A stretch of 64,000 nt of DNA. It comes from Paenibacillus sp. FSL R7-0204 (GTDB lineage: Bacteria > Bacillota > Bacilli > Paenibacillales > Paenibacillaceae). Of the stretch, positions 1-11,822 are shown piece by piece (the stretch's first letter is position 1; the number at the start of each line of letters is the position of its first letter). The DNA lies in the NCBI RefSeq assembly GCF_038002225.1, contig NZ_JBBOCA010000001.1:1054001-1118000 (forward strand), read 5' to 3'. A model generated the notes under the pieces. It did no database searches. It worked only from the letters and a program-made list of their open reading frames with translations, and was not told the DNA's origin. The position numbers and the translations under genes were made by a program.

Positions 1-10
1 AGCGCTGAGC

Positions 11-595
11 TTGAGAAAATGGTTTTATTTGTTCTGGACCACGCTTTTGATCGGTGCAGGCGGGGCGGTCATTGCTGGACTTGCTCTGCAGATAGGGAAT
101 GGCGGTATACAATTTAAAGGCACTGCCGATCTTCTCCTGTACTCACTGATTCTTTTGGGCTACGGAGTGCTTGTAAGCGTATACGCCCAGCTCGGATTTT
201 TTGCGTATCTGATCCTCAACTATACGGGCATCGGGGTGTTCCCGCGCAAGGCGTGGCGCTACATACAACTGGTGCTGGCTGTGCTGGCACTGTTTGAGCT
301 GATGTTCCTGCGCACCTTTGTCGGCGGAGACCAGAGCGCCCGGACGGATGTGACGCTAGGTGTGGCTATTCTGTTCACTGCACTTATTGTATCCTGGCTC
401 AAGATACGCAGCACGAACGTGTCGGCCTGGGTCCCGACCTTTTTCTTCATGACAGCCATCACTATAGTGGAGATTATCGGCGTGCTGCGGATCGGCGTGG
501 ACAGCGCCACCATCTTTATTCTTGTACCGCTTGTCGCCTGTAATGCCTTCCAGATTCTGATGCTGCACCGTGTACTGAAGCCGGCTTCAATTTGA
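11..595 (+). CDS. kbaA: KinB-signalling pathway activation protein KbaA
   Basis: A 194-residue, very hydrophobic protein with about six membrane segments, matching KbaA in length and character. In B. subtilis KbaA is a membrane protein needed for KinB-dependent entry into the sporulation phosphorelay. The position next to pdaB and an rrn operon reproduces the B. subtilis gerD-kbaA-pdaB order, which is the strongest support. The TTG start at 11 is tentative: the frame is open to the window edge and no ribosome-binding site is visible, so the true start could lie upstream. A terminator follows. The assignment rests on synteny and topology. Confidence 0.8.
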   Translation: MRKWFYLFWTTLLIGAGGAVIAGLALQIGNGGIQFKGTADLLLYSLILLGYGVLVSVYAQLGFFAYLILNYTGIGVFPRKAWRYIQLVLAVLALFELMFLRTFVGGDQSARTDVTLGVAILFTALIVSWLKIRSTNVSAWVPTFFFMTAITIVEIIGVLRIGVDSATIFILVPLVACNAFQILMLHRVLKPASI

Positions 596-611
596 CGATA
601 GCAATCATGCT

Positions 612-655
612 CAAAACCCCGCCCTCTGTATACAACCAGGGAGGCGGGGTTTTGG
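612..655 (+). terminator. Rho-independent terminator after kbaA
   Basis: A GC-rich inverted repeat (left arm about 613-626, right arm about 640-653) with flanking A and T runs, 17 bp after the kbaA stop. The near-symmetrical A/T flanks could let it act in both directions. Confidence 0.8.
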
Positions 656-729
656 CACTGTTTGCACGGGAGCGGTTAGAATGAATATGAAGAGGTTAAT
701 CTTAAAGAACAGAGTGGAGGAGGGAATAT

Positions 730-1551
730 ATGAACATCAAGCGCTATATGATAAAAGACACCAGTGAAACACGCCTGAAGGACCTCGATCCTAATGAACG
801 GGGAGACTTCAAATCCAAAGAAGAAGCCGAAGCCAAAATGGAGAAGCTGATTGAACGGCTGGTCAAACTGCAGGATATCCTTTTTGCACAGAAAAAGCAT
901 TCGCTGCTGGTTATCCTTCAAGGAATGGATTCAAGCGGTAAGGACGGAACCGTCAAACACATCTTCTCCGGCATCAATCCGCAAGGGTTCATCGTAACCA
1001 GCTTCAAGAAGCCCTCACTGGAGGAGGAAGCACACGATTTCCTGTGGAGAGTCCATATGAAGACCCCGCCCAAAGGCTATATTGCCGCATTCAACCGTTC
1101 GCATTATGAGGATGTGCTGGTGCCCCGCGTGCATGGCAGTCTTAGCAAGGAGGATGCCAAGCGGCGGTTCCGCTACATCCGCCAGTTCGAGGAGATGCTG
1201 GCGGAAGAGGGAACGACAGTTATTAAGCTCTTTCTGCATATCTCCAAGGAGAAGCAGCTCGAGAAGATTAAGGAGCGGCTTGAAGATCCGGCGAAGCACT
1301 GGAAATTCGATGCCAGTGATCTGCAGGAACGCGAATACTGGGACGATTATCAAAAGGCGTATGAGGATGTTTTTCAGGAGAGCAGTATAGATAAAGCTCC
1401 TTGGTACTGGATTCCGGCGAATCACCGCTGGTACCGCAACTATCTGGCCCTCAAGATTGTAGTCAAAACGCTGGAGGGGCTTGACCTGAGCTACCCGAAG
1501 CTGAATACACCGACGCCTGATATCTCTCAGCTGATCTCACCGCGTCACTGA
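730..1551 (+). CDS. PPK2-family polyphosphate kinase
   Basis: A 273-residue PPK2-family enzyme. This family transfers phosphate between polyphosphate and nucleotides (class-dependent: NDP, NMP or both). Visible motifs are a Walker A GMDSSGKDG near residues 65-73, and an FNRSHYEDVL lid/Walker B region near 120, followed by the family's basic residues. Length fits single-domain PPK2. The start is fixed by an AGGAGG ribosome-binding site 7-12 bases upstream. It lies alone between the kbaA terminator and the convergent pdaB, so it is probably monocistronic. In B. subtilis kbaA and pdaB are adjacent, so this gene looks like a lineage-specific insertion. The substrate class cannot be read with certainty. 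Confidence 0.9.
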   Translation: MNIKRYMIKDTSETRLKDLDPNERGDFKSKEEAEAKMEKLIERLVKLQDILFAQKKHSLLVILQGMDSSGKDGTVKHIFSGINPQGFIVTSFKKPSLEEEAHDFLWRVHMKTPPKGYIAAFNRSHYEDVLVPRVHGSLSKEDAKRRFRYIRQFEEMLAEEGTTVIKLFLHISKEKQLEKIKERLEDPAKHWKFDASDLQEREYWDDYQKAYEDVFQESSIDKAPWYWIPANHRWYRNYLALKIVVKTLEGLDLSYPKLNTPTPDISQLISPRH

Positions 1552-1571
1552 TGCATACACAGGTAAGGGAA

Positions 1572-2375
1572 TTACATTCCTGCAGCGTCTTCCAGGCCAT
1601 TATTCAGCAAGGCGGAATCGCGGACTTCCTTGCCGTTTGCACTGCTTTGGCTGATTAGCTCGGAGACGGTTACGAACTCATACCCCTGGCTGCGCAGCTT
1701 ATCAATAATCTGAGGCAGGGCTTCATGCGTTTGTTTGCAGGAGTCGCTGGCATGCAGCAGCACAATATCTCCGGGATGGGCTTTGCGCGTTACACGGTTA
1801 ACGATGTTATCCACACCTATGTTCTTCCAGTCCAGTGAGTCCGTGTCCCATTGAATGACTTTATAGCCGAGATCGGTCGCCACCTGCAGGACTCTTTTGT
1901 CAAAATCACCATTAGGCATTCTGATCAGGTTGGGCTGAGAACCGGTTAACTCCGTCAATACTGAATGGGCCGTACTGATCTGCGTGCGGATTTCATCATT
2001 GCTTAAGGTACTGTAGTTCACATGCTTGTGACCGTGGCTGCCAATCTCGAACCCGGCGTCTTTGATGCTTGTAACGATCTCAGGATGGGTTTTGCTCCAA
2101 GGTGAGGACAGGAAGAAAGTCGCTTTATCCACCTTTTTGTCTTCCAGCACCTTCAGAATCGGCTCAGGCCGTTTCTCTCCCCAACTGATATCGAAGGTTA
2201 AGGCGATCAGCTTCTTTTCCGTCGGCACACTGTAAATGGCAGAAGGGGCAGCTTCAGAGAATACGGTAATATTGCCCCTCTCCACATAGACAACGCCGGC
2301 GGTAAGAAGCGCAGCAGCAAAAATGTACAGGAACCGTTTGATCTTTTTGCCGCTAAATACATAAAAAGAATTCAT
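1572..2375 (-). CDS. pdaB: Sporulation polysaccharide deacetylase PdaB
   Basis: A 267-residue NodB-fold deacetylase of the PdaB/YbaN family, required in Bacillus for spore maintenance (cortex-related). It has an N-terminal membrane anchor (about residues 13-31), then the NodB domain: motif 1 TFDISWG (D62; Ile replaces the second Asp of the usual DD pair, as is typical of PdaB), motif 2 SHGHKH (H114 and H118), motif 3 RMPNGDFD, motif 4 DTDSLDW and motif 5 LLHASDS. GAGAGGAG lies 9 bases before the ATG. It is divergent from the SpoIIM-family gene, sharing about 130 bp of upstream DNA, and convergent with the PPK2 gene. Confidence 0.92.
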   Translation of the reverse strand: MNSFYVFSGKKIKRFLYIFAAALLTAGVVYVERGNITVFSEAAPSAIYSVPTEKKLIALTFDISWGEKRPEPILKVLEDKKVDKATFFLSSPWSKTHPEIVTSIKDAGFEIGSHGHKHVNYSTLSNDEIRTQISTAHSVLTELTGSQPNLIRMPNGDFDKRVLQVATDLGYKVIQWDTDSLDWKNIGVDNIVNRVTRKAHPGDIVLLHASDSCKQTHEALPQIIDKLRSQGYEFVTVSELISQSSANGKEVRDSALLNNGLEDAAGM

Positions 2376-2508
2376 AATGTCAGCGCTCCTCTCCCATGCG
2401 AAATGCTTGTTTGTTCTAAATGTATGCTCGTACAGGGCGCTTATGACCTCAGATATGAATCATTCCATACGAATTGCAATCCGGCAGAATCTAAATCAGG
2501 AGGTACGC

Positions 2509-3120
2509 ATGTTATCTTTTAATACATTTATCAAGGATCTAAGGACAATTCGCACCGCGCTCCTAATGGCCACAATTCTATTCATAGCCGGGGGATTCTT
2601 GGGGTGGATCGGTACAGGAAGTCTTCAGCAGCTGCTGAATGAACAATTAAAGGGAATCAGTAAGATTAGCGGGAACCTCAGAGAGTCGTCCAATCCGCAG
2701 TGGAGCTTTTTTGTATTCATTTTTCTGAACAATAGCATCAAAAGCGTAGTCATCATTTATCTCGGTGCCTTATTCGGTCTCTTGCCGGCATTCTTCCTGC
2801 TCATCAACGGTGCGGTTATCGGCTATCTGATTCATTTGTCCGCGATACAGGGACAGGATCTGTTCACGCTGATTGTAAAAGGACTGCTGCCGCACGGCAT
2901 CATTGAGATTCCGGCCATCATCATTGCCTGCGCCTTTGGGCTGAAGTTCGGCAGTAAGGTGCTCTCTGCACTCTTTGGATCGATGAGGCGGAGCGGGGAA
3001 GGGGCAATGAATTGGCAGGCCTTTATGCGGCAGACCTTCACCGCTTCGGTCTGGATTGTGATTCTGTTATTTGTGGCAGCAATCATCGAGAGCACAATTA
3101 CATTTTGGCTTTTATCATAA
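2509..3120 (+). CDS. SpoIIM-family membrane protein
   Basis: A 203-residue polytopic membrane protein of the stage II sporulation protein M (DUF95) family. SpoIIM works with SpoIID and SpoIIP in peptidoglycan remodelling during engulfment, and many non-sporulation paralogues exist. Key features are an N-terminal membrane segment (about 18-37), the motif region around FLNNSIKS, and a later LLPHGIIEIPA signature. The frame is open from 2377, but the ATG at 2509 has a good AGGAGG 6 bases upstream and matches the start of the hydrophobic domain. Divergence from pdaB suggests a sporulation role. It may be a paralogue rather than true SpoIIM, so no symbol is given. Confidence 0.8.
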   Translation: MLSFNTFIKDLRTIRTALLMATILFIAGGFLGWIGTGSLQQLLNEQLKGISKISGNLRESSNPQWSFFVFIFLNNSIKSVVIIYLGALFGLLPAFFLLINGAVIGYLIHLSAIQGQDLFTLIVKGLLPHGIIEIPAIIIACAFGLKFGSKVLSALFGSMRRSGEGAMNWQAFMRQTFTASVWIVILLFVAAIIESTITFWLLS

Positions 3121-3357
3121 AATCTTGGGGAATTGTGCATAACAGTAAAGCCGAAACAATTGGATCTGCTGCCAGGTTGAATAAAGAGAGTCCATAAATG
3201 GAATTTTCTTATGATAATGGTTATAGGTTCAATACTCCGGTTAATTTAGTGTAAGCACTTCAATAGAGCTTCCCACATCAAATGGCTTTTTTGATTGAGA
3301 TGAAACGGCGTTTGATGGTTTTGGATAACTATGAATTTCATGAAGGAGGCCAAGCAT

Positions 3358-3588
3358 ATGCTCGGAATGTTATTCAATGAGAAGGAATGCAAGGAGCTGG
3401 ACTATGTTTTGCGCAAAGAGCTGGATGAGATGCTACTGGATATGAGTGATCAGCGTTTAGATCAGAACATTAGGCATGCGATTGCCAATCGATATAAAAC
3501 AGTTTTCCGTATGTATGCAAGATTTGCTCCACAGAAAGAGCTGTCTAAGTATGCATGGGGTGGACGTTCTTCTCAGTTCAAGCACTAG
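3358..3588 (+). CDS. Small hypothetical protein
   Basis: A 76-residue, charged, helical soluble protein that I do not recognise. An in-frame ATG at 3331 would add nine residues, but AAGGAGG at 3343-3349 sits correctly for the ATG at 3358. It has no signal peptide or membrane segment. It lies alone between the SpoIIM-family gene and the rrn promoters. The good ribosome-binding site and codon usage like the neighbours suggest it is real. Confidence 0.65.
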   Translation: MLGMLFNEKECKELDYVLRKELDEMLLDMSDQRLDQNIRHAIANRYKTVFRMYARFAPQKELSKYAWGGRSSQFKH

Positions 3589-3634
3589 GCTGAAGCAGGC
3601 TGATAACCGGAATAAATAAAATGAATGAAATAGC

Positions 3635-3775
3635 TTGACGAAAAGGGAGCCGACATGATACATTATATCTCGCGCTCCTTTTGAATGTTTAAAGAGAAGA
3701 CGCGGGCAAGAAATAATGAAAAATAACTTTTTCAAAAAAAAGCTTGCCAAACCATGAAACACTATGATATATTAT
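3635..3775 (+). promoter_or_regulatory. Tandem rrn promoters
   Basis: Two candidate sigma-A promoters precede the rRNA operon. P1: TTGACG at 3635-3640 with TACATT at 3659-3664 (18 bp). P2: TTGCCA at 3744-3749 with TATATT at 3768-3773 (18 bp), preceded by an A/T-rich UP-like tract. Tandem promoters are normal for rRNA operons. The stretch 3589-3937 holds no gene. Confidence 0.65.
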
Positions 3776-3822
3776 GAAGGTCGCCGCTGAGATGCGGTGA
3801 AGAGCTAAAACGAGGCATTGAT

Positions 3823-3849
3823 CTTTGAAAACTGAACAACGAGTGAGTG
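3823..3849 (+). other. 16S processing stem, 5' arm
   Basis: This leader segment is complementary to 5575-5600 downstream of 16S. The two arms would pair across the 16S precursor to form the RNase III-type processing stem. The ctttgaaaactgaac core is typical of Bacillales rrn leaders. Confidence 0.75.
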
Positions 3850-3937
3850 GGAAATCACTTCGGTGAGATCCAAATTAGAGAATGTAACAATTCTCGTCAG
3901 ATGTTTCAAAATGAGCAATCGCTCTTTCTAAATACCA

Positions 3938-5500
<1,563 letters not shown>

Positions 5501-5574
5501 TGGAGAATCGTCTTCTGCAATGAAGACATTCAAATCGGAAGCTTCGCTTCCACAATAGAACCTTCGGGTTCGGA

Positions 5575-5600
5575 CACTCACTCGTGTTCAGTTTTGAAAG
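5575..5600 (+). other. 16S processing stem, 3' arm
   Basis: Reverse-complementary to the leader at 3823-3849 with a few mismatches. It closes the 16S precursor stem just before the first 5S gene, so that 5S lies outside the stem. Confidence 0.75.
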
Positions 5601-5620
5601 AGCAAGTCTCTTTCGTATGC

Positions 5621-5738
5621 GTTTGGTGGCGATAGCGGAGGGGTTCCACACGTACCCATCCCGAACACGACCGTTAAGCCCTCCAGCGCCGATGGTACTT
5701 GGACCGAAGGGTCCTGGGAGAGTAGGACGCCGCCAAGC
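5621..5738 (+). rRNA. 5S ribosomal RNA, copy 1 (between 16S and tRNA-Ile)
   Basis: A 118-nt 5S rRNA, identical to the copy at 9211-9328 except for two bases near the 3' end (CC here, TT there). The terminal helix still pairs (GTTTGGTGGC with GCCGCCAAGC). Its place between 16S and tRNA-Ile is unusual. The downstream 5S is in the standard place, so the operon encodes two. Confidence 0.95.
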
Positions 5739-5785
5739 GAACAATCAATTCATTGATTGCTTCACAACTGTAAGTTTTGTTATAT

Positions 5786-5862
5786 GGGCTTTTAGCTCAG
5801 TTGGTTAGAGCGCACCTCTGATAAGGGTGAGGTCGGTGGTTCGAGTCCACCAAGGCCCACCA
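5786..5862 (+). tRNA. tRNA-Ile(GAT)
   Basis: A 77-nt cloverleaf with anticodon GAT and CCA encoded. The 7-bp acceptor stem is GGGCTTT/AAGGCCC. It lies in the 16S-23S spacer after 5S copy 1. Confidence 0.97.
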
Positions 5863-5958
5863 TATAACAATCTTGAATTGAATAGCAAGTACCGGGGTCC
5901 CCAGACAGTAATCGGGATTAACCTCGAAGCTACACCTCGCTTTTTGGGGTGATTATAT

Positions 5959-6034
5959 GGGGCCATAGCTCAGCTGGGAGAGCGCCTGCCTTGCAAGCAG
6001 GAGGTCAGCGGTTCGATCCCGCTTGGCTCCACCA
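5959..6034 (+). tRNA. tRNA-Ala(TGC)
   Basis: A 76-nt cloverleaf with anticodon TGC, acceptor GGGGCCA/TGGCTCC and CCA encoded. Second spacer tRNA before 23S. Confidence 0.97.
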
Positions 6035-6070
6035 ATCATTATTTACAAGAGTATATGCAAGAACTTGATC

Positions 6071-6103
6071 CTTGAAAACTGGATACCGAAACGAATTTGC
6101 GTT
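6071..6103 (+). other. 23S processing stem, 5' arm
   Basis: Nearly perfectly complementary to 9142-9173 downstream of 23S. The pair forms the long stem enclosing precursor 23S, the usual substrate of RNase III or Mini-III. Confidence 0.8.
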
Positions 6104-6207
6104 TTAGAACATTCCTTTAAGCTGAACTTGTGTAAACAAGTTTCAATATTTTAGTGATGCTAAGTGAAGGTTTTTGATTGTGCAAACAAGCAAAACACCG
6201 GAACGTT

Positions 6208-9132
<2,925 letters not shown>

Positions 9133-9141
9133 AATTTCTAA

Positions 9142-9173
9142 CAACGCAGATTCGTTTCGGATTCAGTTTTCAG
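9142..9173 (+). other. 23S processing stem, 3' arm
   Basis: Complement of 6071-6103. It closes the 23S precursor stem before 5S copy 2. Confidence 0.8.
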
Positions 9174-9210
9174 GAATTAAATTCCTGAAGCATTTACGCT
9201 GTAAATGCCC

Positions 9211-9328
9211 GTTTGGTGGCGATAGCGGAGGGGTTCCACACGTACCCATCCCGAACACGACCGTTAAGCCCTCCAGCGCCGATGGTACTTGGACCGAAGG
9301 GTCCTGGGAGAGTAGGACGTTGCCAAGC
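9211..9328 (+). rRNA. 5S ribosomal RNA, copy 2
   Basis: A 118-nt 5S gene in the standard position after 23S. It differs from copy 1 at two adjacent bases close to the 3' end (GACGTTGCC against GACGCCGCC), both compatible with pairing in the terminal helix. Confidence 0.97.
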
Positions 9329-9337
9329 GGACAATAT

Positions 9338-9413
9338 TCCCTGATAGCTCAGTTGGTAGAGCACTCGACTGTTAATCGAGTTGTCACAGGTTCGAGTCCT
9401 GTTCGGGGAGCCA
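9338..9413 (+). tRNA. tRNA-Asn(GTT)
   Basis: 76 nt, anticodon GTT, CCA encoded. It opens the 12-gene tRNA cluster ten bases after 5S copy 2. Confidence 0.96.
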
Positions 9414-9414
9414 T

Positions 9415-9490
9415 GCTCTCATAGCTCAGCAGGTAGAGTGCTTCCATGGTAAGGAAGAGGTCACCGGTTCGAATCCGGTTGAGAGCTCCA
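9415..9490 (+). tRNA. tRNA-Thr(GGT)
   Basis: 76 nt, anticodon loop ATGGTAA (GGT), CCA encoded, one base after tRNA-Asn. Confidence 0.95.
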
Positions 9491-9502
9491 CAAATTTACT
9501 AA

Positions 9503-9577
9503 GGCCCGTTGGTCAAGGGGTTAAGACACCTCCCTTTCACGGAGGTAACATGGGTTCGAATCCCATACGGGTCACCA
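9503..9577 (+). tRNA. tRNA-Glu(TTC)
   Basis: 75 nt, anticodon loop CTTTCAC (TTC), CCA encoded. Its 3' end plus two flanking bases is repeated exactly at 9662-9681. Confidence 0.95.
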
Positions 9578-9661
9578 TTTTATGGGATGAGAATTCCCAG
9601 GGTTCGTTGAAGCATAAACATCGTAAGGAATACTTCGCAATCTCGTAATGGAGTGAAGAGT

Positions 9662-9681
9662 ATCCCATACGGGTCACCATT
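9662..9681 (+). repeat. Duplicated 3' end of tRNA-Glu
   Basis: An exact 20-bp copy of 9560-9579 (T-arm 3' side, acceptor 3' strand, CCA and flank of tRNA-Glu), 102 bp downstream. No remaining cloverleaf precedes it. It could be the scar of an excised element or a decayed tRNA copy. Confidence 0.85.
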
Positions 9682-9715
9682 ATTAATTAGTACCCTTATT
9701 AGTCACCATACCTAT

Positions 9716-9791
9716 GGAGGCTTAGCTCAGCTGGGAGAGCATCTGCCTTACAAGCAGAGGGTCGGGGGTTCGAACCCCTCAGCCTCCACCA
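9716..9791 (+). tRNA. tRNA-Val(TAC)
   Basis: 76 nt, anticodon TAC, acceptor GGAGGCT/AGCCTCC, CCA encoded. Confidence 0.96.
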
Positions 9792-9844
9792 TAATGTTCT
9801 TGATATTTGAGGGAGATTGTGGGCATTATATAGGTATCTATTGT

Positions 9845-9918
9845 AGGGGATTCGCCAAGTGGTAAGGCAACGGACTCTGACTCCGTCATCATAGGTTCGA
9901 ATCCTATATCCCCTGCCA
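9845..9918 (+). tRNA. tRNA-Gln(CTG)
   Basis: 74 nt. Acceptor AGGGGAT/ATCCCCT, discriminator G, CCA encoded. The loop reads CTCTGAC, giving anticodon CTG, not the commoner TTG, so it would read CAG. Confidence 0.92.
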
Positions 9919-9923
9919 AATAT

Positions 9924-9996
9924 GAGCCATTAGCTCAGTTGGTAGAGCACCTGACTTTTAATCAGGGTGTCGAAGGTTCGAGTCCTTCATGGCTCA
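9924..9996 (+). tRNA. tRNA-Lys(TTT)
   Basis: 73 nt, anticodon TTT. CCA is not encoded (followed by CTTTTA), so it must be added by the nucleotidyltransferase. Confidence 0.95.
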
Positions 9997-10011
9997 CTTT
10001 TATTGATTCAT

Positions 10012-10095
10012 GCGCGTGTGGCGGAATGGCAGACGCACCAGACTTAGGATCTGGCGTCGTAAGACGTGGGGGTTCAAGTCCCTTCACGCGCACCA
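10012..10095 (+). tRNA. tRNA-Leu(TAG)
   Basis: 84 nt with the long variable arm of a class II tRNA. Anticodon TAG, acceptor GCGCGTG/CACGCGC, CCA encoded. Confidence 0.95.
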
Positions 10096-10102
10096 ATTAT
10101 TT

Positions 10103-10177
10103 GCGGACGTGGCTCAGCGGTAGAGCATCGCCTTGCCAAGGCGAGGGTCGCGGGTTCGATTCCCGTCGTCCGCTCCA
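10103..10177 (+). tRNA. tRNA-Gly(GCC)
   Basis: 75 nt, anticodon loop TTGCCAA (GCC), CCA encoded. Confidence 0.96.
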
Positions 10178-10186
10178 ATATTTTTT

Positions 10187-10263
10187 GCGCCCTTAGCTCA
10201 GCTGGATAGAGCGTTTGACTACGAATCAAAAGGCCGGGAGTTCGAATCTCTCAGGGCGCGCCA
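10187..10263 (+). tRNA. tRNA-Arg(ACG)
   Basis: 77 nt, anticodon ACG (A34 would be deaminated to inosine), acceptor GCGCCCT/AGGGCGC, CCA encoded. Confidence 0.96.
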
Positions 10264-10292
10264 CTATTCTTTCGAATAGTAACTTGTATTAA

Positions 10293-10366
10293 CGGGATGT
10301 AGCTCAGCTTGGTAGAGCACCTGGTTTGGGACCAGGGGGTCGCATGTTCAAATCGTGTCATCCCGA
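10293..10366 (+). tRNA. tRNA-Pro(TGG), copy 1
   Basis: 74 nt, anticodon loop TTTGGGA (TGG). CCA is not encoded. Identical to the copy at 10475-10548. Confidence 0.95.
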
Positions 10367-10383
10367 TATTTCATTTCACCTGT

Positions 10384-10457
10384 GCGGGTGTAGTTCAATG
10401 GTAGAACTTCAGCCTTCCAAGCTGATAGCGTGGGTTCGATTCCCATCACCCGCTCCA
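10384..10457 (+). tRNA. tRNA-Gly(TCC)
   Basis: 74 nt, anticodon loop CTTCCAA (TCC), CCA encoded. It lies between the two identical tRNA-Pro genes. Confidence 0.96.
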
Positions 10458-10474
10458 TAATAATCTAATAGTTT

Positions 10475-10548
10475 CGGGATGTAGCTCAGCTTGGTAGAGC
10501 ACCTGGTTTGGGACCAGGGGGTCGCATGTTCAAATCGTGTCATCCCGA
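10475..10548 (+). tRNA. tRNA-Pro(TGG), copy 2
   Basis: Identical over its full length to copy 1 at 10293-10366, with different flanks. CCA is not encoded. Last gene of the tRNA cluster. Confidence 0.95.
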
Positions 10549-10572
10549 TCGAACAGCTTATGGCTGGCAATG

Positions 10573-10598
10573 AACTCTTACTGCGGTAAGAGTTTTTT
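10573..10598 (+). terminator. Terminator of the rrn-tRNA operon
   Basis: Perfect 9-bp stem AACTCTTAC/GTAAGAGTT with a short loop, followed by TTTT. It ends the rRNA-tRNA transcription unit. Confidence 0.88.
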
Positions 10599-10627
10599 GT
10601 TGCGTTATTAAAGGAACGTATGTTCCT

Positions 10628-11059
10628 TTAATCGTCTAAAAAAAAGACAACCTCAGCCGGGATGCCGATCCTTGCATAATAGCTCTGTAGGGATTCATCC
10701 TGCTCGATGGCAGTGCCGATTGATAGCAGCTTAACTGCAAATAGGTTAGCCTGCCGCTCCAGCTTGCCTGGAGAGAAGTAAGAATTCTCCTCCAGAAAGA
10801 AACGGTTGACCCCTTTGTGCAAACGGTCATGCGCGAGTTCATGGGCGCATACGAACCGTTGCCACTCCAGCGGCAGCTGGTTATGAATGACGATGAACCG
10901 TCTTCTTAGCTTACGGTAGTAGAGGCCCTTGGTGCCGTCACCCAGATGCATAAACCGGATGTGAATCCCGAGTGCTTCAGCCAGTTCGAAAGGGCTGCTG
11001 GTATTGTATTTTTTGACCAAACGCTTGATTAGCTCATCCATATTCTTCACCCGCAGCAT
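10628..11059 (-). CDS. ImmA/IrrE-family metallopeptidase
   Basis: A 143-residue protein with the HEXXH zinc-protease motif CAHELAH (H73, E74, H77) and a later ERQANLFA segment supplying the probable third ligand (E101). ImmA of ICEBs1 and relatives cleave a partner XRE repressor to induce a mobile element. Here the gene lies 27 bp downstream of the XRE gene in the same orientation. It is therefore the likely anti-repressor that releases the tail locus, which is inference from arrangement. The ATG at 11059 has a weak ribosome-binding site; an ATG at 11041 preceded by GGTGAAG is an alternative start. Confidence 0.85.
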   Translation of the reverse strand: MLRVKNMDELIKRLVKKYNTSSPFELAEALGIHIRFMHLGDGTKGLYYRKLRRRFIVIHNQLPLEWQRFVCAHELAHDRLHKGVNRFFLEENSYFSPGKLERQANLFAVKLLSIGTAIEQDESLQSYYARIGIPAEVVFFLDD

Positions 11060-11086
11060 GTTAATAGTAGTTGGATTGCCTGGTAC

Positions 11087-11527
11087 TTACTCTTTACCTG
11101 GATGGTGCTTGGGCTTGGTCCGCTTGTTCATCTGCTTCGCCTCCCAGAACAGGCCGGTTAATACGTCCTTGATCCGCTGTTTATCTTCCTTGTTCAGGGG
11201 AATCCCGTCAAACATCAGCTCACCGTCATCCTCCAGCATTTGGCGGAAGTCCCGCTTATCCTTGCTGGTGGCCCAGGCAGGGACAGCGCCCTCTGTACTG
11301 CTTCCAGTCTCGGTTAAATAACCGGCATGTCCCATCAGTTCCTCGTAAGACACATCGGTCGCTTCAGCAATCTTACGCAGTGTAGCTGGCTTGGGGACAC
11401 CCCGTAATCCATTCTCGATCCGTGAAATTTGGGCTCCACTGATACCGGCAAGCGCTGCCAGCTGATTAATGGTCAGTCCCTTTCCTTCCCGAAGCTGTCT
11501 CAGATAGTATCCGAATTCCTCTGCCAT
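11087..11527 (-). CDS. XRE-family transcriptional repressor
   Basis: A 146-residue protein with an N-terminal helix-turn-helix of the XRE/Cro type (about residues 6-62: LTINQLAALAG, ISRIENG) and a C-terminal region that may oligomerise or bind ImmA. An upstream in-frame ATG at 11554 exists, but AAGGAG is 9 bases before the ATG at 11527. It is divergent from the ArpU-like gene. Two near-identical 15-bp sites in the shared intergenic region are probable operators, one overlapping its own -35 box. Likely role: lysogeny-type repressor of the tailocin. Confidence 0.88.
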   Translation of the reverse strand: MAEEFGYYLRQLREGKGLTINQLAALAGISGAQISRIENGLRGVPKPATLRKIAEATDVSYEELMGHAGYLTETGSSTEGAVPAWATSKDKRDFRQMLEDDGELMFDGIPLNKEDKQRIKDVLTGLFWEAKQMNKRTKPKHHPGKE

Positions 11528-11573
11528 CGATAACCACTCCTTATCCCTAATCACCTAAAAAGCTGTTGTACTA

Positions 11574-11602
11574 ACTATAAGCTATTTATGCCAATAGGTA
11601 AA
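11574..11602 (-). promoter_or_regulatory. Repressor promoter (minus strand)
   Basis: On the minus strand TTTACC (11597-11602) is 17 bp from TATAGT (11574-11579), a fair sigma-A promoter for the XRE-immA pair. Operator 1 overlaps its -35 box, which would give autoregulation. Confidence 0.6.
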
Positions 11603-11635
11603 CAATAAAGAGTCTATTATTGCCAAAAGGTAAGA
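11589..11635. promoter_or_regulatory. Paired operators of the XRE repressor
   Basis: Two direct repeats, TGCCAATAGGTAAAC (11589-11603) and TGCCAAAAGGTAAGA (11621-11635), 32 bp apart (about three helical turns, so on the same DNA face). Each is an imperfect palindrome. They occur only in the divergent region between the repressor and ArpU-like genes. I see nothing else in 11528-11822 beyond candidate promoter boxes. Confidence 0.65.
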
Positions 11636-11822
11636 ATAGGCATGAATATAGCTTGTTTATGCTCCAAAACGGGCTTAAATGAGATTTTACTGAATTGGGA
11701 GTTAAGTGGTATATTATCAAAAAAAGCGAACACTATGCGAACAAGTAGAATTTTAACACATTTGGCCGGAAAGGTCCGCAACAAAGTTCTTAAATCTGTA
11801 TAACATCTAAGGAGTGGTATAA

